From contig JAFAHH010000114.1 in NCBI GenBank assembly GCA_019237355.1, positions 1-11,367 on the forward strand: a DNA stretch of 11,367 nt, read 5' to 3'. Both the position numbers and the translations under genes were made by a program. Position 1 is the first letter of the stretch; each line of letters begins with the position of its first letter. This DNA is from Acetobacteraceae bacterium. GTDB taxonomy: Bacteria; Pseudomonadota; Alphaproteobacteria; Acetobacterales; Acetobacteraceae. The notes under the pieces are model-generated. The model was not told where the DNA came from, searched no databases, and was given only the letters and a program-made list of their open reading frames with translations. Below are positions 7,462-11,367 of the stretch, piece after piece.

Positions 7462-7493
7462 TTGATTCGCCCTGATGTAACCAAGGCTACATA
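7462..7493 (+). promoter_or_regulatory. Possible MerR-like promoter with dyad in a long spacer
   Basis: TTGATT (7462-7467) and TACATA (7488-7493) are 20 bases apart. The spacer and -10 edge contain the near-palindrome TGTAACC-AA-GGCTACA (7476-7491; six of seven arm pairs match). Promoters of MerR-type activators typically have 19-20 base spacers carrying a dyad. The site lies about 58 bases before the small ORF at 7552. The boxes are poor matches, no merR gene is in view, and a chance match is quite possible. Confidence 0.25.
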
Positions 7494-7551
7494 GTCGTGA
7501 AGCGGTTTCCGTTAAAAGCTCGCGCCACACAATTACGGAGAGGTATCACCC

Positions 7552-7665
7552 ATGGTGTTGAATTCGCTCTTCCGGGGTGCAATCAAGGTCCTGCTATTCG
7601 AGCTGGTCGAGCACGTGATCTTTCCCGTGCTCGCGGTAAGGCTCTGGAAAATGTTTGCCGCCTAG
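7552..7665 (+). CDS. Small hydrophobic protein (37 aa)
   Basis: ATG 7552 to TAG 7663-7665 encodes a 37-residue peptide beginning MVLNSLFRGAIKVLLFE and ending in RLWKMFAA. The middle (about residues 6-28) is strongly hydrophobic, with acidic residues E17 and E20 and a histidine at 21 inside it, so it could be a single membrane helix or an amphipathic helix. A good ribosome-binding sequence, GGAGAGG (7538-7544), sits about 7 bases before the ATG. A perfect 5-base inverted repeat CTAGC-AAA-GCTAG overlaps the stop codon (7662-7674) but has no T-run. I do not recognise the family. The evidence for expression is the start context only; it could be a remnant of a larger gene. Confidence 0.45.
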   Translation: MVLNSLFRGAIKVLLFELVEHVIFPVLAVRLWKMFAA

Positions 7666-7823
7666 CAAAGCTAGCTCGCCGCGGAACGAGCGCAATCCAA
7701 CAAAGCTGATGTCTCCGGTCCAAGGGGGGCGTCCGGCATGGCGCTGCGAAGCGTGCCGACGCAATGCGAAGCGTAACAAACTCGTAACAAATAACGCCAA
7801 CTTGGCGGCGACGGACTGGAGCG

Positions 7824-8132
7824 GATCTCGTTACGATTGGTGATTACCTGCATGTCGGCACGGCCCAAAACGGGACGGACACCACGATTTCGATAACTCC
7901 GAACGAGGCCAGCAGCGCCAGTTTCACCATCGCGGTGATGCATGGCGGAGCGCAGCAGGGCGCGATCCATGCGTTGTATGCGAATGCGATTAAAGCTTCG
8001 TCGCAGCCACGACGATCAACTCACGAACCTGAACCTGACCGGATTGCCGGGCGGACCACGAACGCATTACTCCCGAAAGGCCCCCGATGGGCGATGAGTC
8101 CTGCGGCGATGTTCGTTGACCTTGCAGTTTGA
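7824..8132 (+). pseudogene. C-terminal remnant of a type I-secreted RTX-like protein
   Basis: In the frame from GAT 7824 the sequence reads GDYLHVGTAQNGTDTTISIT followed by ...ASFTIAVMHGG. This resembles the C-terminal secretion domain (type I secretion target domain, VCA0849 type) of very large RTX-like adhesins or calcium-binding exoproteins, where a beta-rich 'GDYL.V..' unit precedes the export signal. Past about 7990 the frame reads on to TGA near 8132 with sequence that no longer resembles the family. Upstream there is an in-frame stop within a few dozen codons and no glycine-rich repeats, so the body of the protein is gone. The strand and frame are clear, the family assignment is moderate, and it is not expected to be functional. 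Confidence 0.5.
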
Positions 8133-8378
8133 CCGATATTCTAGTTAGGCTGTAGCAGAGCAGGCCGCGATGCCCATTCGCGACCGCACCAATGGCGAAG
8201 TTCGAGAAGCTCCGCGTCCAGGAGAAGCCGGAATTGCCTGTGCTGCCGCTGAGGCGGGCACAGCTGAATTGGCCGGTCGCGCGCGCGAAAGAGAGTTGGA
8301 GGCCCTGTCCGCTTAGGTGCGGTGAGCCGCGGCAACGGTTTGCACCCTATAACACGATATCATTCGATAGAGTTGGAA
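8133..8378. other. Gene-free leader before the SPFH gene
   Basis: I see no convincing gene here. Two overlapping plus-strand frames are open across 8150-8315: one gives AEQAAMPIRDRTNGEVREAP and ends at TAG 8313-8315, the other starts at ATG 8192. Neither resembles a family I know. The segment must hold the promoter of the HflK-like gene; TATAAC at 8348-8353 is a possible -10 box, but I find no good -35 box. Confidence 0.3.
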
Positions 8379-10379
8379 ATGCATACTCAGGCGAGCGCCC
8401 GCTTAGGCTCTCTCCGGTTTACCGAGGCACCAAAGCACCGCCAGCGACTCCGGTTCGGGTTCTGGATCGCACTTTGCGCCGTTCTGATAACATCAGCTAT
8501 GATAATAATTCCGCGGCTTGCCGCTCTCGTTGCGCCAATCCTGCCGCTCGCCGCATCACAAACGCTGGCCGCCAGTGCGCTCACGGTGCTTGCCGGCCTG
8601 TGCAGCGCTTTGCTGGTGGCGGAAGCAAGGGCGCGCACGCTCGAGGCTGAACGGCTGTTCGATGCCGGAGCAATGTCGTTCCGCCATCCCGCCAGCGAAC
8701 TCGGCAGCCTAGAGCTCGCGGGCCGGCTTGGCAGTCAGTCATTGGAAGGCGAGGTCAAGCGCGAGACCCGGGCGGAGGCTCTCAAGCAAGCGGCCTTACC
8801 AGCGGGGTACTTGCAGCTTGCGGCAGTCCTGGTCCTCTCCATCACTGCCGCCGGGGCGGCGTGGTCATCCCTCCGAACCAGGCTCACCGCTGGAGATCTG
8901 GCAAGTCCCGTTGCGCTTTCAATCGGGTTGGGTGCACTCCTTCTCTGTTTTCCGTTAATGCTGGTGGAGCGCCAACTAAACGCCACTTCGAAGGATGAAC
9001 TGCCGGAAGCAGCCAGCCTTGCAGCGCTGATTCGCCTGGGGCTAGCCGCACTGCTTGGCTTTGGTATTGCCAAGATGCTGGTATCGCTGGGCTATAGTTG
9101 GGGAATATGGGCAGTGCGCGCCGTCGCACTGGTATGTTTCCTTGTCGCCCTCGAGCTTGCCTTGCGTACGGTCGCGCAATGCTTTCTCCCGCAACCCCCA
9201 CCCGATGAGGTGGTCGGTGTGGCCACGAGCTCGATTGCGGGGCTTCTTCGTTTCTCCCATCCGGCGAACGTGCGGGATGCCGTTCGTCGTACGCTGGGCA
9301 TCGATGTCACCCAGAGCTGGGCCTTGGGCTTTATTCGCCAAGCGATGTTGCCAGCCGTAGTCGCTTTAGGCATCGGGGCCTGGCTCCTGACCGGATTGAC
9401 CGCGCTGCCGCTCAACAGCCGTGCGGTCTACGAGCAGCTGGGCCGGCCGGTTCGGGTGCTTGGACCTGGGCTGCATCTCTGCCTTCCTTGGCCCCTTGGC
9501 CGGTTATTGCCGGTTGAACTAGGCGCAATGCACGATCTCCCCGTGGGTGGCGGCGGCGCCGTTGCCGCCGAAACCGAGCCAGATAGTGATGCCGAGACTG
9601 CAATCATTGCAGGCAGCTCCCAAACTGCCGCATCGGGCTCGGGCGCGGACCGGTTGTGGGACCTGCCTCATCCCCAGGAGGCCACCTACCTGATCGCGAG
9701 CAACACGGGCGATCAACCCGGGTTTCAAGCGATCGACATCGACATGCGGATCGTTTGGCTGGTCGGCGAGAGCGATCGGGATGCGCTCGCTGCCGTCTAC
9801 TCAGTTGAACAGCCAGAACGCCTCATCGATCATCTCGCTAGCCGATTGCTGGCGCGCCGTTTCGCAGGCAGCACGTTGTCCGCGGTGCTCGTCGAGGATC
9901 GGGCGGCCTTCATCCAGATCTTCCGGGATGAATTGCAATTCGAACTCGACAAATTGCGCACGGGCATTCGGCTTGCCGCGGTAGCCATAGAGGCGATCCA
10001 CCCGCCGCCGGGTGCTGCCGGCGCCTATCACGCCGTGCTGGCTTCAGATATTCAGGCTCGCACCTCAATCGCCGAGTCGCGGGCCAGGGCAGGGCAGCAG
10101 CAGGCGCAAGCCCGTCAAACAGCTCAGTCGACTCAGGACGAGGCCTCGGTTAGCGCAGCTGAGATCGTCGGCGAGGCGCGCGCCCAAAACCGGGCTTTCG
10201 CCGCCGATTTTACAGCATGGGGCCGCGACCGGGAGTCATTTTTACTCGAACGCCGGCTCGAACGAATTGCCAAAGTGCTACCAGCGGCGCAGACGCTTAT
10301 CGTCGATCACCGCCTGTCTCCGGCATCCTTGCCGCTCGTGGACCTGCGCTCAATGCCCGCTGTTTCGTTGCCGCCCTAG
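8379..10379 (+). CDS. HflK-like SPFH/Band 7 protein with polytopic membrane domain
   Basis: This 666-residue protein has about seven hydrophobic helices in its first half (near 26-45, 48-82 possibly double, 142-161, 177-196, 213-233, 243-265 and 321-343). An SPFH domain begins directly after the last helix: AVYEQLGRPVRVLGPGLHLCLPWP, later DIDMRIVWLVGESD, LLARRFAGSTLSAVL and AIEAIHPPPGAA, closing with an Ala/Gln/Glu-rich coiled-coil segment (about 555-625). A low-complexity insert (about 390-425) interrupts the SPFH fold. E. coli HflK is about 420 residues with one helix, so the membrane half is extra. SPFH proteins form ring scaffolds that can corral the FtsH protease; partner and substrate here are unknown. 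GTG 8322 would add 19 residues; I prefer ATG 8379, although its ribosome-binding site is weak. The next gene downstream is its HflC-like partner. Confidence 0.82.
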   Translation: MHTQASARLGSLRFTEAPKHRQRLRFGFWIALCAVLITSAMIIIPRLAALVAPILPLAASQTLAASALTVLAGLCSALLVAEARARTLEAERLFDAGAMSFRHPASELGSLELAGRLGSQSLEGEVKRETRAEALKQAALPAGYLQLAAVLVLSITAAGAAWSSLRTRLTAGDLASPVALSIGLGALLLCFPLMLVERQLNATSKDELPEAASLAALIRLGLAALLGFGIAKMLVSLGYSWGIWAVRAVALVCFLVALELALRTVAQCFLPQPPPDEVVGVATSSIAGLLRFSHPANVRDAVRRTLGIDVTQSWALGFIRQAMLPAVVALGIGAWLLTGLTALPLNSRAVYEQLGRPVRVLGPGLHLCLPWPLGRLLPVELGAMHDLPVGGGGAVAAETEPDSDAETAIIAGSSQTAASGSGADRLWDLPHPQEATYLIASNTGDQPGFQAIDIDMRIVWLVGESDRDALAAVYSVEQPERLIDHLASRLLARRFAGSTLSAVLVEDRAAFIQIFRDELQFELDKLRTGIRLAAVAIEAIHPPPGAAGAYHAVLASDIQARTSIAESRARAGQQQAQARQTAQSTQDEASVSAAEIVGEARAQNRAFAADFTAWGRDRESFLLERRLERIAKVLPAAQTLIVDHRLSPASLPLVDLRSMPAVSLPP

Positions 10380-10395
10380 CAGTTTGCTGAAAAAG

Positions 10396-10517
10396 GAAGG
10401 CCACGGCCCTGCCCTGGACCCGCTGGGGCCGAAAGGCCCCAGACCCCCACCCACTAAGTGATTGGATTGCAAAGGCTCTGCCTTTGCTGGGGTCCAGGGG
10501 CAAAGCCCCTGGCCTTC
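10396..10517. repeat. 122-bp nested palindromic element downstream of the HflK-like gene
   Basis: The outer arms GAAGGCCA (10396-10403) and TGGCCTTC (10510-10517) enclose CCCTGGACCC (10412-10421) paired with GGGTCCAGGG (10490-10499). Inside are three perfect 8-bp hairpins: CTGGGGCC-GAAA-GGCCCCAG (10423-10442), GCAAAGGC-TCT-GCCTTTGC (10469-10487) and CCAGGGGC-AAA-GCCCCTGG (10494-10512). The long-range 10-bp stem and the third hairpin share bases, so two alternative folds are possible. Hairpin 3 is followed by CCTTCTTTCG, so it might end transcription, although the T-run is broken. I believe related sequences are frequent between genes in Acetobacteraceae; that is from memory. Confidence 0.75.
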
Positions 10518-10564
10518 TTTCGTTGCTTTACGAACGACCGACTTCAGCGTTTTTCCGCAGACTC

Positions 10565-10673
10565 CTAGAGCAGATCGCGCTCAACCGAATTGGGTGCAAC
10601 TCTGGGAGCCGTAACCGGGTCCCATTGCGCGAGCACGATAGGGCCCGATGATATGATGCTCGAAAAAACAAAA
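10565..10673 (+). repeat. Tandem repeat copy A of CTAGAGCAGATCGCGCT element
   Basis: It starts CTAGAGCAGATCGCGCT and continues to the hairpin at 10674. It aligns along its whole length with copy B 128 bases later. Shared blocks are the first 17 bases, CCGGGT followed by TCCCAT or CCCATT, GGGCCCGATGAT, ATGCTCG, and AAAACAAA.CTAGA. The central palindrome is degraded here. Confidence 0.8.
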
Positions 10674-10696
10674 CTAGATCGATTCCAGCGATCTAG
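10674..10696. repeat. Hairpin CTAGATCG / CGATCTAG at the end of repeat copy A
   Basis: Perfect 8-bp arms (10674-10681 and 10689-10696) flank a 7-base loop. It is the first of four hairpins that begin with CTAGA and end with TCTAG or a near match, and its right arm overlaps the start of copy B. Confidence 0.7.
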
Positions 10697-10798
10697 AGCA
10701 GATCGCGCTTGACTGGAAACGCTTGCGGTTCCAGGAGCACGTGCCCGGGTTCCCATCGCGCCGGCGCGATGGGGCCCGATGATGCTCGCAAAACAAAG
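10693..10798 (+). repeat. Tandem repeat copy B with perfect 22-bp palindrome
   Basis: This is the second copy of the element, at a 128-base period. It contains a perfect 22-bp palindrome at 10752-10773 (each arm reads CCCATCGCGCC from its outside end). The same core recurs inside the gene at 6694-6733, and the first 18 bases of this copy from 10695 recur at 5-22. Confidence 0.8.
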
Positions 10799-10833
10799 CT
10801 AGAGCGCCTCCAGTCAGCATGGAAGCGCTCTAG
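10799..10833. repeat. CTAGAGCGC hairpin
   Basis: The arms CTAGAGCGC (10799-10807) and GCGCTCTAG (10825-10833) are followed inward by one mismatch and a further 4-bp stem (TCCA/TGGA) around a 7-base loop. The right arm overlaps the perfect 14-bp palindrome GCGCTCTAGAGCGC at 10825-10838, which joins this hairpin to the next. Confidence 0.7.
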
Positions 10834-10881
10834 AGCGCGATGGCTTGAGGCGGAATCGTGGGAAAGCCTGAATCGCGCTCT
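10832..10881. repeat. AGAGCGCGAT hairpin
   Basis: The arms AGAGCGCGAT (10832-10841) and ATCGCGCTCT (10872-10881) are perfect over 10 bp, with a second inner stem GGCTT/AAGCC (10842-10846 with 10864-10868). Similar 'TAGAGC' palindromes are common between genes in alphaproteobacteria and are analogous to the RIME-type mosaic elements of rhizobia. Confidence 0.7.
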
Positions 10882-10895
10882 GAAAACCAAAGTTC

Positions 10896-10935
10896 CTAGA
10901 GCGGGGTAACCTCACTTAAGGTCATCCCGCTCTAG
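10896..10935. repeat. CTAGAGCGGG hairpin just before the HflC-like gene
   Basis: The perfect 10-bp arms CTAGAGCGGG (10896-10905) and CCCGCTCTAG (10926-10935) continue inward through a G-T and a T-A pair, one mismatch, and ACCT/AGGT (10909-10912 with 10919-10922). It ends about 4 bases before the presumed ribosome-binding site of the next gene (GGGGAGA, 10940-10946). There is no T-run, so it does not look like an intrinsic terminator. Confidence 0.75.
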
Positions 10936-10952
10936 CCTCGGGGAGATAGTCC

Positions 10953-11367
10953 TTGCTGCATCACCACAACCATGACCACCACGGGTCAGACCACGACGAA
11001 GATAATCCGAATGATCGCACCGGTGGGCTGTCCCGCGTGTGGGGTGGGGCACGGTTCCTAATCGCGGGACTGGCGGTCTGCCTGGCCGTGCTCGCCGCCT
11101 GCCTGACGGTCGTGCGCCGGGGTGAGGCGGTTATCATTACCCGGATGGGTGATCCCATCAGAGTGATTGCCGAGCCTAATCTGGTGTTTCGAATGCCGGC
11201 GCCGATTGATGACATCAATCGAATCGATCTGCGCGTGCATGCGCTTTCGAGCGGGCTCCTGGATGTTGGCACCAAAGATGGCCTGCGTGTCTTGATGCAA
11301 GCCTATGTAATCTGGCGGGTCGACGACGCGCCCGATCAGCTTCGCCGGTTTTTACGTGCCGTACGGA
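10953..11367 (+). CDS. HflC-like SPFH protein with His-rich N-terminus (partial, cut by window end)
   Basis: The frame is open to the window end (138 codons so far). An in-frame TAG at 10947-10949 leaves TTG 10953 as the first start, with GGGGAGA (10940-10946) about 6 bases before it; CTG 10956 and GTG 11036 are less supported. The protein begins MLHHHNHDHHGSDHDED, with seven histidines in residues 3-14 mixed with acids, a likely metal-binding tail in the cytoplasm. One membrane helix follows (about 35-54), then the SPFH domain start: VRRGEAVIITRMGDPIRV, LVFRMPAPID, and LRVLMQAYVIWRVDD. This is the HflC layout. It should pair with the HflK-like protein encoded upstream in the same direction. 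The C-terminal part is not visible, and I cannot tell which protease or metal system it serves. Confidence 0.82.
   Translation, partial: MLHHHNHDHHGSDHDEDNPNDRTGGLSRVWGGARFLIAGLAVCLAVLAACLTVVRRGEAVIITRMGDPIRVIAEPNLVFRMPAPIDDINRIDLRVHALSSGLLDVGTKDGLRVLMQAYVIWRVDDAPDQLRRFLRAVR

Noticed and set aside
7771..7790. Two CGTAACAAA copies 12 bases apart
   Set aside because: The direct repeat is too short and isolated to assign as an attachment site, operator or iteron.
8192..8650. Plus-strand frame MAKFEKLRVQEKPELPVLPL...
   Set aside because: It overlaps the start of the HflK-like gene in another frame, and its sequence turns low-quality after about 40 residues.
10565..10935. CRISPR array
   Set aside because: There are only two long diverged units, plus hairpins of different sequence; there are no short identical repeats with unique spacers and no cas genes.

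Overview
The window is GC-rich (except in short AT-richer patches) and looks like an alphaproteobacterial chromosome segment, most likely Acetobacteraceae. I base this on the alanine/arginine-rich proteins, on a hypothetical protein of a type I associate with that family (7399-6647), and on structured 'CCAGGGGC-AAA-GCCCCTGG' and 'CTAGAGC' intergenic repeats of a kind I associate with these genomes. No database search was possible, so the taxon is an inference.

Left flank (1-1214): decayed DNA. An IS21-type transposase (istA) remnant with its middle missing is followed by a broken ArsR regulator / AHSA1 (SRPBCC) gene pair. All read on the minus strand and all carry frame breaks.

Centre (6409 down to 1207, minus strand): one tight five-gene operon. 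It encodes an exported metallo-beta-lactamase-fold enzyme of the N-acyl-homoserine lactonase family, then an ABC ATPase, an ABC-2 permease, a GldG-like auxiliary protein and a DUF4340 protein. The junctions overlap by 8, 4, 1 and 4 bases, so the genes are probably translationally coupled. The last four form the widespread Gld-type ABC module of unknown substrate; the lactonase at its head is the unusual part.

Middle-right (6410-8378): an accessory-looking stretch. It holds a minus-strand Acetobacteraceae-type hypothetical gene whose C-terminal tail reads through a dispersed palindromic repeat, a 37-residue hydrophobic small ORF with a good ribosome-binding site, and a remnant of the C-terminal secretion domain of a large type I-secreted (RTX-like) protein.

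Right (8379-11367, plus strand): two SPFH/Band 7 genes. The first is an HflK-like protein with about seven membrane segments ahead of its SPFH domain. The second is an HflC-like protein with a histidine-rich cytoplasmic N-terminus, cut by the window end. They are separated by 573 bases filled with two kinds of structured repeat: a 122-bp nested palindrome, and a tandem repeat array bounded by CTAGA hairpins. The SPFH pair probably forms a membrane scaffold; the His-rich tail hints at a metal connection, which is inference only.
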